From NCBI GenBank assembly GCA_963692975.2, contig CAXMMR010000024.1:1-64000 (forward strand): a DNA stretch of 64,000 bases, in the 5' to 3' direction. This document shows, piece by piece, positions 8,167 to 17,513 of this stretch. The stretch comes from CAXMMR01 sp963692975 (GTDB taxonomy: Bacteria > Pseudomonadota > Alphaproteobacteria > Acetobacterales > Acetobacteraceae). Under the pieces are notes generated by a model. The model had not been told where the DNA came from and searched no databases. It was given only the letters and a program-made list of their open reading frames with translations. Numbering within the stretch: position 1 is the first letter of the stretch; each line of letters begins with the position of its first letter. The position numbers and the translations under genes were made by a program.

Positions 8167-8247
8167 CGAGGCCAGGCGCGCTCGCCGACAGGCGGCGGTT
8201 GGGTTATCGGCACTTGCAGGGGCCGGGCTTCGCTCAACGAGGCCAGC

Positions 8248-9429
8248 ATGACCGAATTCACCGCTTATCGAACCGCGACCCGCCTGGTTCACGCCGGTGT
8301 CGAGCGCACGCCCTATGGCGAGACCACCGAGGCGCTCTTCCTCACCTCCGGCTTCGTCTATGACGACGCCGAGCAGGCGGCCGGAACCTTCGAGGGCACC
8401 GTCGAGCACTACCAATACTCACGCTTCGCCAACCCGACGGTGGCGATGCTGGAACGGCGGTTGTGCGAGATCGAGGGCGCCGAGGCGTGCCGCGCCACCG
8501 CGACCGGCATGGCGGCGATCAATGCGGCGATGCTGAGCCACCTCAAGGCCGGTGACCGGGTGGTCGCCTCGCGGGCACTGTTCGGCTCATGCCACTGGAT
8601 CGTCTCGACGCTGCTGCCGCGCTTTGCCATCGACAGCGTGTTCGTCGATGCCTGGGACCTTGACGGCTGGCGTTCGGCACTCGCCGAGCCGACCGCGCTG
8701 GTGCTGCTGGAGACGCCCTCCAATCCGATGCTGGAGGTGCTCGACCTTCCCGCCATCGCCGAGCTCGCGCATGCCGCCGGCGCGCTGGTCGTGCTCGACA
8801 ACGTGTTCGCAACGCCTCTGCTGCAGCATGGCCTCGAGCTCGGCGCCGACGTGATCGTCTACTCCTGCACCAAGCACATTGATGGCCAGGGGCGGGTGCT
8901 CGGCGGCGCCGTGCTCGGAGCCAAGGCGTGGATCGAGACGACGCTGCAGCCGTTCTTCCGCAACACCGGACCGGCGATGTCGCCGTTCAACGCCTGGCTG
9001 CTGCTCAAGGGCATGGAGACGCTGCAACTGCGCGTCGAGGCGAGCTGCACGCGCGCCGCCAGGCTCGCCGACTTTCTGGCCGAGGCGCACGGCGTGCAGC
9101 GCGTGTGGTATCCCGGCCGCACGGACCATCCGCAGCACGCCCTGGCCGCCGCGCAGATGAGCGCCGGCGGGACGCTGATCAGCTTCGAGGTGGCCGACAA
9201 AGCGGCGGCGTTTCGGATGATGAACGGTTTCCGGCTGATCGCGATCTCGAACAATCTCGGCGACAGCCGCAGCATGGTGACGCACCCGGCGACGACCACG
9301 CATATGCGCATCGGCGCCGAGGAGCGCGCCCGGCTCGGCATCAGCGACGGGGTGATCCGACTGTCGGTCGGGCTTGAGGACGTGGCCGACCTGGAGGATG
9401 ACCTGCAACGCGGGTTGTCTTGCGTCTGA
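8248..9429 (+). CDS. metZ: O-succinylhomoserine sulfhydrylase
   Basis: A 393-residue PLP enzyme of the Cys/Met metabolism family. It contains the PLP-lysine motif YSCTKHIDGQGRVLGG, the N-terminal RLVHAGVERTPYGETTEALF typical of MetZ, SRFANPTV, and SMVTHPATTTH near the C-terminus. It would convert O-succinyl- (or O-acetyl-) homoserine and sulfide to homocysteine in methionine synthesis. ATG 8248 starts the conserved part; the frame is open farther upstream only across the riboswitch leader. The SAM-II aptamer upstream strongly supports both the identity and feedback control by S-adenosylmethionine. Confidence 0.92.
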   Translation: MTEFTAYRTATRLVHAGVERTPYGETTEALFLTSGFVYDDAEQAAGTFEGTVEHYQYSRFANPTVAMLERRLCEIEGAEACRATATGMAAINAAMLSHLKAGDRVVASRALFGSCHWIVSTLLPRFAIDSVFVDAWDLDGWRSALAEPTALVLLETPSNPMLEVLDLPAIAELAHAAGALVVLDNVFATPLLQHGLELGADVIVYSCTKHIDGQGRVLGGAVLGAKAWIETTLQPFFRNTGPAMSPFNAWLLLKGMETLQLRVEASCTRAARLADFLAEAHGVQRVWYPGRTDHPQHALAAAQMSAGGTLISFEVADKAAAFRMMNGFRLIAISNNLGDSRSMVTHPATTTHMRIGAEERARLGISDGVIRLSVGLEDVADLEDDLQRGLSCV

Positions 9430-9486
9430 ACGCACCACGCGGACCCAAGACTGGCTTTGGCCGAGCCTGACCGGTAGAGTGCTGCC

Positions 9487-9921
9487 ATGGCGCGCGAGCA
9501 GGGTGACGATACGGACGATGCCCGCGACTATGCCCGGACCACGCGCGGCATACGCGTGAGCGTGCAGCCGGTCTTCCTCGACGAGCAGTCGCAGCCCGAC
9601 GAGAACCAGTATGTCTGGGCATACCGGGTGCGGATCGAGAACCGCAGCCCCGAGCCGGTGCAGCTCCTGCGGCGCAGCTGGCGCATCACCGATGCGCGTG
9701 GCCGCCTCGTGAAGGTCGACGGCGAGGGCGTCGTCGGTGAACAGCCGTCGCTCGATCCCGGCGAGGCCTTCGAATACACCTCAGGCACGCCGCTGGAGAC
9801 GCCAAGCGGGTTCATGACCGGCGCCTACCACATGGTGGCGAGCCGGTCCGGCGAGCGCTTCGAGGTGGAGATCCCGGCCTTCAGCCTCGACAGTCCGCAT
9901 CAGGGCGGCCAGGTGCATTAG
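9487..9921 (+). CDS. apaG: ApaG family protein
   Basis: A 144-residue protein with the ApaG domain: IRVSVQPVFLDEQS, YVWAYRVRIENRS, LLRRSWRITDA, GEGVVGEQPSLDPGEAFEY and TPSGFMTGAYHMV. ApaG is a small immunoglobulin-like fold implicated in cobalt/magnesium tolerance in enterobacteria and related to the F-box protein ApaG domain; its molecular role is unclear. It begins 57 bp after metZ on the same strand, so it may be cotranscribed with it, an arrangement common in alphaproteobacteria. Confidence 0.92.
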   Translation: MAREQGDDTDDARDYARTTRGIRVSVQPVFLDEQSQPDENQYVWAYRVRIENRSPEPVQLLRRSWRITDARGRLVKVDGEGVVGEQPSLDPGEAFEYTSGTPLETPSGFMTGAYHMVASRSGERFEVEIPAFSLDSPHQGGQVH

Positions 9922-10083
9922 CGGGACGCTAAGCGTGATTTCTGCGGCCGATTGAAGGCAATACGCTCGAAATCCTCGTCCAGGGATTCGGGTCTGGCTC
10001 TCGACCATGGCGAGCTTTGTTGCACGAGCGCGCCGCGGGTGCAGCCCTGGTCTCGGCCGGGGATCACGGACCTTTCCTGGCGT

Positions 10084-11355
10084 TTAATCCCCGGCCACCG
10101 GATCCCCGGGCAGAAAGACGTGCCAGCCCGCGGGCCAACTCTTGATCACATGTCCGGTGTGCTGGCGGCGCAGCGCGAGCTCGTCGCGCCAGGCGGGGCC
10201 GTTCACGTAGAGCGGGTCGGCAACAAAGGCGTAACGCAAGCCGACCACGAGCAGCCAGATTGTGGCAAGACCGGCGGCCCAACGCAGGGGCGGCGGCCGG
10301 GTGGCGGCGCAGGCGAGCGCGGCGAGGCTGAGCAGGACTTGCGGCGTGTAGCAGTAGCGGCCGCCAAAGCCGAGATGGAATTGGGCGACGAACGGGCTGA
10401 GGGCGCCGGCGTCAGACACCGCGATGGTGACGACGGCGGCGCTGAATAGCCACAGCGCGGCGTCGTGTGGCTGGCGTACGAGCACGGCGGCCGCGGCGAC
10501 GGCGAGGCAGAGGCAGGCCGCCGCTGGCCACAGCAACGGGTGGCCAGAGACCGCATGCGCCTCAATCGACTGCGTGAGCGCCGCGCCGTGCTCAGGCCCC
10601 AGGAACGGCAGGACTAAGTGCTTGTCGAAGGCGAGGTCGAGGAACAGCACCGGGTGGATGGCATAGCCGCGGCCAGGTTCGTGCGAGTAGAAGACGATGA
10701 GCTGGAGCGTCACCGCGGCGCCGAGCACCAGAGCCTGGACGGCGCGCGGCCGCGAGCGTTCTAACGCTGCGCGAACGACAAAGAGGGGCAGTAGCAGCCA
10801 CGATCCCGGCCCGCTGAGAGCTGCCAGCGCCAACAGCGGCAGCCGCAACAGCCGGGTCCACGCGCCGCCCCCGTCCTCCAGCGACAGGATCAGGGCGGCG
10901 CAAAGCGACAGATGCACCTGGCTGCCGATCGACGACAGCCACACCTCGTCGCTGATCGGTGGCACCAGGAGGAGGAGCAAGGCGGCGATGAGGATGTGCG
11001 GCCGGTTCAGCCAGGCTAGGCGGCTGGTGACCAGCAGCGCCGCCGGACAAAGCTGGACGGCGAGGGCAAGCAGGCTAGTTGCATAGGGCGCCGCGACAAG
11101 CGGCATGACGTGCCAGGCGAGCACGCCGCCAAGATTAGCGGTCAGGTTAAGATAGCCGGCATAGGGGTGCAGCAGGGCGCGGGGCCAGGGTAGCGACCAG
11201 GCGAACACGAAGAACCGGTTCCCCTCCTCCGCCCAGAAGCGGCCGCGCAGCAGGATGGCGGGCAGCCTGGCGGCGATCAGCAAGCCATAGGCGAGCAGCA
11301 GGGCGAGGCGCGACCGTGGCGACGAGGTCAGCGGAGAGGCGATGGACGAAGACAT
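10084..11355 (-). CDS. Polytopic membrane protein, GT-C-like
   Basis: A 423-residue hydrophobic protein with roughly ten membrane segments. The first loop has FWAEEGNRFFVFAW, an acidic motif placed like the catalytic loop of GT-C membrane glycosyltransferases, followed by HPYAGYLNLTANLGG. I do not recognise a named family, so transfer of a lipid-linked sugar is only an inference from topology and the acidic loop. The C-terminal ~70 residues form a shorter extramembrane tail. It converges with apaG across a 160-bp gap and diverges from the TonB-dependent receptor gene. Confidence 0.55.
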   Translation of the reverse strand: MSSSIASPLTSSPRSRLALLLAYGLLIAARLPAILLRGRFWAEEGNRFFVFAWSLPWPRALLHPYAGYLNLTANLGGVLAWHVMPLVAAPYATSLLALAVQLCPAALLVTSRLAWLNRPHILIAALLLLLVPPISDEVWLSSIGSQVHLSLCAALILSLEDGGGAWTRLLRLPLLALAALSGPGSWLLLPLFVVRAALERSRPRAVQALVLGAAVTLQLIVFYSHEPGRGYAIHPVLFLDLAFDKHLVLPFLGPEHGAALTQSIEAHAVSGHPLLWPAAACLCLAVAAAAVLVRQPHDAALWLFSAAVVTIAVSDAGALSPFVAQFHLGFGGRYCYTPQVLLSLAALACAATRPPPLRWAAGLATIWLLVVGLRYAFVADPLYVNGPAWRDELALRRQHTGHVIKSWPAGWHVFLPGDPVAGD

Positions 11356-11496
11356 AATGCGCCGACCTCTGGCAGAGCGGGCAAAGCATCGTGCGGTTGG
11401 CGCCTAGAGGCCAGGGCAGGCTGCGCGAAGGCACGTGCTCGCCTTGTCATCGTGATGTCATTCTCATCGAGGCTGCAAGCTGGATAACCAGCCGCC

Positions 11497-13626
11497 ATGC
11501 CGTGTCGCCTCCTTGCCGTGCCTCTGCTGCTGCTCGCCATAAGCGTGACGCTGGCGGACGCGCCGATTGCCATTGCGCCGGTGCAGGTCGACGAGGCGAG
11601 CCCAACCGTTGGTGCGCCGAGCGCGCAGCCATTGAACGCCATTGAGCCTACTTCAGTCGTCGACCGTGCGGCGCTTGACCAGTTCGTCGCACCAACCGGC
11701 AATTACGACGACGCGATCCGCCTGACGCCGTCGGTGGTCGACGTCGCGCCGAACGGGCCCGGGCTGGGCGAGGCGCAAACGCTGACCATCCGCGGCTTCG
11801 CCGATGGCCAATACAACGTCACCTTCGACGGCATTCCATTTGCCGACAGCGACGACTTCACCCATCACAGCTCGGCCTACTTCGTCGCCCGCGACCTCGC
11901 CGGCGTCAGCGTCGATCGCGGGCCGGGCGACGCGACGACGCTCGGTGATGCGACCTTCGGCGGCACGGTGGCGCTGCGGTCGATCGGCTCGCGCGCCGAC
12001 AGTGGCGTCTCGCCTGCCGTCTCGCTCGGCTCCTTTGATACGGGGCTCGGCGGTTTGCTGCTCGATAGCGGCCGCGGCGGGCTGCCGGGCGGCGCCTCGG
12101 CGCTGCTCGACCTGACCGGCATGCAGAGCGACGGCGCGCTCGACCACGCTGCGCAGCGTCGCGCCAACCTGTTTGCCAAGGCCGTCGTGCCGCTCGGCGA
12201 CTACGCCCGACTGACGGTCGTCTCCAATGCTGCCAGCACCGTGCAAGGCGAGCCGCTCGGCGCGACGCGCGCCGAGATCGCCGCCGATGGCCCAAGCGTC
12301 GCCCTCAACGACGACCCGCGCTCGCAGGCCTTTGAGGGCTATAACAGCTCCACCTACCGCACCGACCTTTCGTACGCCGACCTCACGCTCACACCGGCGG
12401 ACGGCATGACGCTGTCGAACAAGCTCTACAGCTACGGCCTCTATCGGCGCATCGAGCAGGGGCTCGATCCGAATGGCGAGATGCCCAACGGCACCGCGCT
12501 TGCGCCCGGCGACGTGCCCGGCCAATCCGGACGCAACGGGCTGCGCGCCTGGGGCGACATGCTGCGCGCGACGCACCCGCTGCCCGATGGCCTCACGGTC
12601 GAGGCGGGTGCCTGGGTTGAGCGACAGACCAATTCGCGTTTTCTGCTGCAGACCGATCGCACGCTGGGCGACGGGCTCGACCCGGTGCTTACGCCCGTGG
12701 CCGGCGTGCCGTCTTCGGCGTCGATCGATCGGCTGCAACGGGAGACGCTGGTCACCGCTCAGCCCTACGCGCAGCTCGACTGGCAGGCGCTGCCGGCGCT
12801 GCGTCTGACCGGCGGGGTCAAAGGGGCGCTGTTCGACCGGTCTGTCGATGCTCCGGTGATGGAGGGCACGCGTTTGAGTGCCAAATTCGAGCGCGGTGTC
12901 GCCGCCGCGCTGCCCTCGGCCACCGTGCAGCTGAGCCTCGCGCCTGGCTGGAGGCTGTATGGACAGGCGGCGGAGGGCTTCCTCGCGCCGGCGCTGCAGC
13001 TGTTCGACGTGACCGATCCGGCCGGTGCAGCGGTGCAGCCGGAGCGAACGTGGAATTTTCAGCTCGGCACCAGCTGGCGCTCGCCGAGGCTGGCGGCCGC
13101 GGCGGACGGCTACGACATCGTCGTCAACAACGCCATCGGCACCCGCACCGTAGGCGGGCAGAGCGTCGACTTCGACGAGGGCAGCGTCGTCTATCGTGGC
13201 CTTGAGGCGGAGGCGACGCAGGCGCTCAGGCTCGGCGTCGCGCTCTACGGCAGCGGCTCGCTGAACCAGTCACGGCAATCGAGCGGCAACGGCGCGCCGG
13301 GCGGATCAGCCCCGGCGACGCCGCAGGCGACGCTGTCCTCCGGCCTGCTCTACGACCGCAACGCAATCACTGCCTCAATCATCGATCGTTGGGTCGGCGG
13401 CTCCTACGGCGATGTCGGGCGAACGCAATGGATTGCGCCATTCAACCAGCTCGACCTGTCGATCGGCACGGTCATCAAGCGCATGACCCTGCGGGCGCAG
13501 CTGTTCAACCTGCTGGACAGCCGCAAGGTCGATGGCCTGGCAGGATACACGGTGGCGTCGGGGACGCCGCTGTTCTGGACGCAGGCGGGGCGGTCTGTGT
13601 TCGTCAGCGCAACGGCTTGGTTTTGA
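11497..13626 (+). CDS. TonB-dependent outer-membrane receptor
   Basis: A 709-residue protein with an N-terminal signal peptide (LLAVPLLLLAISVTLADA) and a plug domain (about residues 45-170) carrying TLTIRGFADGQYNVTFDGIPF and SVDRGPGDATTLGDATFGGTV. The rest alternates in the manner of a 22-strand barrel, and the last residue is Phe, as needed for outer-membrane assembly. Such receptors import iron chelates, vitamins or sugars with energy from TonB-ExbBD; the substrate cannot be read from the sequence and no transporter partner is adjacent. No TonB-box is obvious near the mature N-terminus. Its stop is directly followed by a GC-rich hairpin element. Confidence 0.87.
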   Translation: MPCRLLAVPLLLLAISVTLADAPIAIAPVQVDEASPTVGAPSAQPLNAIEPTSVVDRAALDQFVAPTGNYDDAIRLTPSVVDVAPNGPGLGEAQTLTIRGFADGQYNVTFDGIPFADSDDFTHHSSAYFVARDLAGVSVDRGPGDATTLGDATFGGTVALRSIGSRADSGVSPAVSLGSFDTGLGGLLLDSGRGGLPGGASALLDLTGMQSDGALDHAAQRRANLFAKAVVPLGDYARLTVVSNAASTVQGEPLGATRAEIAADGPSVALNDDPRSQAFEGYNSSTYRTDLSYADLTLTPADGMTLSNKLYSYGLYRRIEQGLDPNGEMPNGTALAPGDVPGQSGRNGLRAWGDMLRATHPLPDGLTVEAGAWVERQTNSRFLLQTDRTLGDGLDPVLTPVAGVPSSASIDRLQRETLVTAQPYAQLDWQALPALRLTGGVKGALFDRSVDAPVMEGTRLSAKFERGVAAALPSATVQLSLAPGWRLYGQAAEGFLAPALQLFDVTDPAGAAVQPERTWNFQLGTSWRSPRLAAAADGYDIVVNNAIGTRTVGGQSVDFDEGSVVYRGLEAEATQALRLGVALYGSGSLNQSRQSSGNGAPGGSAPATPQATLSSGLLYDRNAITASIIDRWVGGSYGDVGRTQWIAPFNQLDLSIGTVIKRMTLRAQLFNLLDSRKVDGLAGYTVASGTPLFWTQAGRSVFVSATAWF

Positions 13627-13823
13627 GGAAAGGCCAGGGGCTTTGCCCCTGGACCCCATTAAAGGCGAAGCCTTTAAAATCCATCTCTTGCATGCTTACG
13701 CGGCGAATTCAGTGCGCGGGCACGGCTTCGCCAAGCAAGACAGCCGGCGTCCGGTCTACAAACGGAAGGGGTTTGGGGCCTCGGGCCCCAGCGAGGTCCA
13801 GGAGCAGAGCTCCTGGCCTTCCT
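13627..13823. repeat. GC-rich intergenic hairpin element, copy 3 (full)
   Basis: A full two-module element. The left module reads GGAAAGGCCAGGGGCTTTG, CCCCTGGACCCC, then TTAAAGGCGAAGCCTTTAA and AATCCAT. The right module, inverted, reads GGGGTTTGGGGCC, TCGGGCCCCAG, GTCCAGGAGCAGAGCTCCTGG, CCTTCC. The ends are imperfect terminal inverted repeats. It lies exactly between the stop codons of the receptor and the glycosyltransferase gene. Confidence 0.85.
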
Positions 13824-15596
13824 CTAAACGAGCTCCGTGACCAGCGGCACATTGCAGCTGGGCAGCCCGACATGCTCGAGCGCGGCCGGGCTGATGCCGC
13901 CGCGTCGGAGCAGGTCGAGTGCGACCTCGCGGCAGGCATCGGCGCAAAAGCCCTCGCCATCCGAGGCGGCGCCGAGGCATTGAGCGAGGCGCTCGCGCCA
14001 GTCGTCATGACGCGGGTCAATGCGCACGAGCCAGCCTGGCGGCTTGGTGCGCGCGGCTTTGTCCCATTGCTCGGCGAGCCAGCGGGCATGCGCCTCATAT
14101 TCAGTGATGAAGCGGCGGAAGCACAGGGCGGCGACGGGCGGCGGGATGGCGCGCAGGCGCTCGATATTCAAGCCCTCGCTGAGCGTCAGCGCGGCGCCGA
14201 GCAGGGTTTCGCAGAATGCAACCAGCGGGTCGCCGTCAACGACGACGACGCGCACGTGCGGCCGGTCCAGCGCCAGCTCGGCGATGTGCCAGCCTTGGCC
14301 GCGGCGGAGCAGGAAGCCGCTCAGCCGGGTCTTCTCGGCGCCCACGAGGTCGGCGACGAAGACGGGGGCCGAGAGGTCGCGCAGCTTCACGTCGGTCGCG
14401 TCGTAACCGGCGAAGCTTGGGGCGTTGCGGGCGAACTCGATGCGGGCGGGATGAAACACCTGGCCGTGGCAGAGCAGGCCGGGGGCGCGCGCGAGGGCCG
14501 TGTAGACGGCGGCGAGCTCGACGGTCGAGGCGCCGAGCACGGCGAAGAACGGCTTCGTCACCCGCTTGTGGTCTTCGTACCAGCGGCCTTGCGAGCGGCC
14601 GGCGACGGGACGTCCGGGCGGCCCGTCGCGATGGGCGAGCCGCCAGTCTTCGTATTCGCTCGACAGTAGCCCGACCTGCAGGTCGGAGAATGGCGCCAGC
14701 TGCACCTCGCCGGACCAGGTGCGATCGAGCCGGTCGCGCAGCTTGCCGCAATGGGTGGAGATCTTGCGGGCGAAGAAGAAGTTTTGCCGCAGCAAGTAGT
14801 CGTAGTGGTCGGCGTGGTAGACGACTGGATAGCCGTAGTCAGAGAATTGGTAGAGCGTGAGCGGACAGTTGGTGATCCGCTCGGGTTGTGCGACGTGCCG
14901 CACCATGGTCTGGAAGAATAGCTCGTCCGGCACCAGCGTGTTGCGAAAGAAGCGCTCGACGTCAGGCGCGCGGGCAAGCTGCATGATCTCCTGCAGCGTC
15001 GACCAGGTCAGCACCCACCATTGCGAGCCCATATAGGGCGTGAGCCCGCGCACGAACGGGCGCGTGAGGCCAAGCCAACGCTGCAGCTTGTAGCTGATCT
15101 CGGTGCGGCGCTTCTGGTCGCGCCAGTTGAACCACCAGCGATACAGATAGCGCTCGCGCTGCGGCCCGGTCTTGACCCAGGGATCGCTGTCGGCGGCCGC
15201 GGTCTCGATGAACTCGTCGCCGCGGTTGCGCTCTAGGAAGTCGAGCAGCTGGGCGCTCGGCCGGATCGGATAGTCCATGCCGCTGAGATGATAGACGTAG
15301 TCCGGGTTCCAGCCGCTGGCGGCGATCTCGTCAAGGCAGTTGAGCGTACCGCGCACGACCGACCACTCGCCCCAATGCACCGACAGCCGCCGGGCGAAAC
15401 GAACCCGCTCGTTGCCGGCGAAGCGGCGATACAGCGCCCGAAATCCGTCGTCGCAGGATTTGAGGTCGTAGTGAACGGCCACTGCGTGGCCCTGGCCGAT
15501 CAGCGTTGCGATCAGCCGCTCCACGTCCGCCGGGCGGCCATGCGCGAGCAGCGCAAACGCGAGCTTGATGCGTGGCGGCGAGATCGCGTCGAACAC
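13824..15596 (-). CDS. Core-2/I-branching-type glycosyltransferase
   Basis: A 590-residue protein. The N-terminal ~290 residues match the beta-1,6-N-acetylglucosaminyltransferase (Core-2/I-branching, GT14-like) pattern: LAFALLAHGRPADVERL, VHYDLKSCDDGF, VHWGEWSVVRGTLNCLDEI, VYHLSGMDYPIRP, YMGSQWWVLT and FFRNTLVPDELFFQT. A large C-terminal region of unknown function follows, as in related alphaproteobacterial proteins. Start: the frame is open to 15650, but GTG 15596 lies one base after the kpsE stop and begins the conserved part. As the last gene of the left capsule arm it probably adds a branch or side sugar to the surface polysaccharide. Confidence 0.82.
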   Translation of the reverse strand: MFDAISPPRIKLAFALLAHGRPADVERLIATLIGQGHAVAVHYDLKSCDDGFRALYRRFAGNERVRFARRLSVHWGEWSVVRGTLNCLDEIAASGWNPDYVYHLSGMDYPIRPSAQLLDFLERNRGDEFIETAAADSDPWVKTGPQRERYLYRWWFNWRDQKRRTEISYKLQRWLGLTRPFVRGLTPYMGSQWWVLTWSTLQEIMQLARAPDVERFFRNTLVPDELFFQTMVRHVAQPERITNCPLTLYQFSDYGYPVVYHADHYDYLLRQNFFFARKISTHCGKLRDRLDRTWSGEVQLAPFSDLQVGLLSSEYEDWRLAHRDGPPGRPVAGRSQGRWYEDHKRVTKPFFAVLGASTVELAAVYTALARAPGLLCHGQVFHPARIEFARNAPSFAGYDATDVKLRDLSAPVFVADLVGAEKTRLSGFLLRRGQGWHIAELALDRPHVRVVVVDGDPLVAFCETLLGAALTLSEGLNIERLRAIPPPVAALCFRRFITEYEAHARWLAEQWDKAARTKPPGWLVRIDPRHDDWRERLAQCLGAASDGEGFCADACREVALDLLRRGGISPAALEHVGLPSCNVPLVTELV

Positions 15597-15597
15597 G

Positions 15598-16806
15598 TTA
15601 CACGCCGCTCTGGTCGCGCAACGCGCCGGCGAGCAGGGAGCCGACGGCATAGGCGATCAGGCTGCCGATCAGCACCGAGAGGGTGACGGTCAGGGCGTGG
15701 AACGGGTCGGCGCGGTCGGGCAGCATCGGCTCGGCGAAGTCGACCAGATAGTTCTGCTTGCGCGCGGCGTCGGCACGGGCGACGGCCAGGCCCTGCTCGG
15801 CGGCGGTGTAGGCGGTGCGGGCGAACTCCTGGTCGAGCTGCAGACGCGCGTAGTCGGCGAGCAGCTGCGAGAAGGGCGTGCCGTTGCTGCCGGCCAGGCG
15901 CTGCTGCTCGCCGGCCAGCTGCGCCTGTAGCGAGGTGATGCGGGCGCGAATCTGCTGGCGGATCGGCGCATCGCCGCCGAGGAAGGGCGCGGTCTGGGCG
16001 AGCTGGGTGCGGGCGGCGGCAAGGTCCGCCTCCAGCGTGCCGACGATGCTGCCGAGCTGGCTGGCCATGCGCTCGGGATCCTGGTCGCCATGCGCGTCCT
16101 GGAAGGCGGCGAGCGCGAGGCGGGCGCGGCGCATGCGGTCCTCCTCCTGGCCGACCTCGGTCTGCGCAAAGCTCATCTCGTCGTTGCGCGCCCGCTGCGT
16201 CATCGCGTCGACCATCCGGTCGCAGGCGTCGACCACCGCCTGGGCGAGGGCGAGCGAGAGCGCCGGGTCGGCGGTCGCGACGTCGATGGTCAGGTAGCCG
16301 CCGAGGCCTTCGCTGACCGAGACGCGACGGTGATAGGCGGCGAGGAAGGCCTCCTCGGAGGCATGCGGTGACATCCGCGACCACCAGTCCAGATGATGGT
16401 CGCTGAAGCGTGCGCGCAGGCCGAGAGCGACGTCGAGCCGGCGCAGGATCGCCGGCGAGCGGACATACTCATAGACGATCGCGCCGAGGTCGACGTTGTT
16501 GGTCTCGCTGGTGCCGGAGAAGCTCTGCGTGATGCCGGCCGCAAGCGAGGCGGGCGGGCGGTAGATCTCGTAGGTGAGCTCGGTCTCGCTGACGTAGCGG
16601 GGCGAGGCGAGCAGGCCGTAGTACAGGCCGGTCAGCAGCGTCGGCAAGCCGACGACGAGGCCGAGCCGCAAGGCCAGGCGCCGGCCGCGGCGTCGACGCC
16701 GGGCGAGCAGCAGCTCCGCATGCGCCTCGGCCGCCGGCCAGGAGGGAGCGGAGGGGACCGCCGTCTGCGGCGAGCGCTCGGCGACCGGCGCGCCATGCCG
16801 GGTCAT
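15598..16806 (-). CDS. kpsE: Capsule export inner-membrane protein, KpsE/Wzz-like
   Basis: A 402-residue polysaccharide co-polymerase/export family protein. It has two membrane segments, near residues 48-68 (LGLVVGLPTLLTGLYYGLL) and near 375-395 (TLSVLIGSLIAYAVGSLLAG), flanking a large periplasmic coiled-coil-rich region (residues ~180-350, rich in Ala, Gln, Arg and Glu). This topology fits KpsE/CtrB/RkpR, the periplasmic adaptor of ABC-type capsule exporters. ATG 16806 overlaps the kpsT stop (ATGA), and the downstream glycosyltransferase starts one base after its stop, so the arm is one operon. Confidence 0.82.
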   Translation of the reverse strand: MTRHGAPVAERSPQTAVPSAPSWPAAEAHAELLLARRRRRGRRLALRLGLVVGLPTLLTGLYYGLLASPRYVSETELTYEIYRPPASLAAGITQSFSGTSETNNVDLGAIVYEYVRSPAILRRLDVALGLRARFSDHHLDWWSRMSPHASEEAFLAAYHRRVSVSEGLGGYLTIDVATADPALSLALAQAVVDACDRMVDAMTQRARNDEMSFAQTEVGQEEDRMRRARLALAAFQDAHGDQDPERMASQLGSIVGTLEADLAAARTQLAQTAPFLGGDAPIRQQIRARITSLQAQLAGEQQRLAGSNGTPFSQLLADYARLQLDQEFARTAYTAAEQGLAVARADAARKQNYLVDFAEPMLPDRADPFHALTVTLSVLIGSLIAYAVGSLLAGALRDQSGV

Positions 16807-17513
16807 GCCGCGACACCCTGCCGGACGTCCGCCGCATCGAGCCAGGCGATGGCGGCGGCGCAATCATCAAAGCGGTGCAGCGACGCCTCGGCGATCACCA
16901 CCGCGACCTCGGCGCGCAGGCGTGCTAGGCGTGGCACGTTGGAGGCGAAGATCAGCCCGGCGCCGCGGGCCCGCGCGGCGGCGACGCAACGCGCCAGCAC
17001 CGGCGCCGGCAGTTGCTGGGCATCGTCCAGCAGGTAGCAGGCGAAGGGCAGCATCAGCGCGAGCGAGCATTCCAGCACCCGGCGCACGCCGCCCTCCATG
17101 GCGCGCACCCGTTCGCCAAGCGCCGCGCCGAGGCCGCAGAACGCGTCGAGGGCGCGCACCAGGCGCTCGGCGTCGAGCCCGTAGACGCGGGCGACGAAGC
17201 CGCAGTTCTCCAGGCCCGTGAGGCCGGGATGCAGCAGGCGGCCGGCGTTGATCACCGGCGAGAAGCCGCCGCCCGAACACCATGTCGTCGGCGGCAGCAC
17301 GTGGCCGCCGGGATCCGGCCGCAGCCGGCCCGCCAGCAGCTCGAGCAGCACCGTCTTGCCGGCGCCGCGGCCGCCGAGGATCGCCACTGGCCGATCGGTC
17401 GGGATGTCGAGCTTGCTCGGTTGCAGGATGACGCGCGGTCTTGCCCCGGGTCCGGGGAAGCTGCGGCCGACGCCGCAAAGCGCCACCATGCTGTCGCGAC
17501 GAGGGGCGGTCAT
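16803..17513 (-). CDS. kpsT: Capsule ABC exporter ATPase, KpsT-like, divergent motifs
   Basis: A 236-residue ABC ATPase. Walker A is intact (GGRGAGKT, residues 47-54). The region where the LSGG/YSSGM signature should be reads RAMEGGVRRVLECSLALML (about 138-155), and Walker B reads CYLLDDAQQ (Asp163-Asp164), so the catalytic Glu is replaced by Asp. The KpsT subfamily is supported by LTGLENCGFVARVYGLD and the operon position. The protein may hydrolyse ATP slowly or be an atypical member. ATG 17513 overlaps the kpsM stop (ATGA), which argues against the upstream-extended frame to 17723. Confidence 0.75.
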   Translation of the reverse strand: MTAPRRDSMVALCGVGRSFPGPGARPRVILQPSKLDIPTDRPVAILGGRGAGKTVLLELLAGRLRPDPGGHVLPPTTWCSGGGFSPVINAGRLLHPGLTGLENCGFVARVYGLDAERLVRALDAFCGLGAALGERVRAMEGGVRRVLECSLALMLPFACYLLDDAQQLPAPVLARCVAAARARGAGLIFASNVPRLARLRAEVAVVIAEASLHRFDDCAAAIAWLDAADVRQGVAA

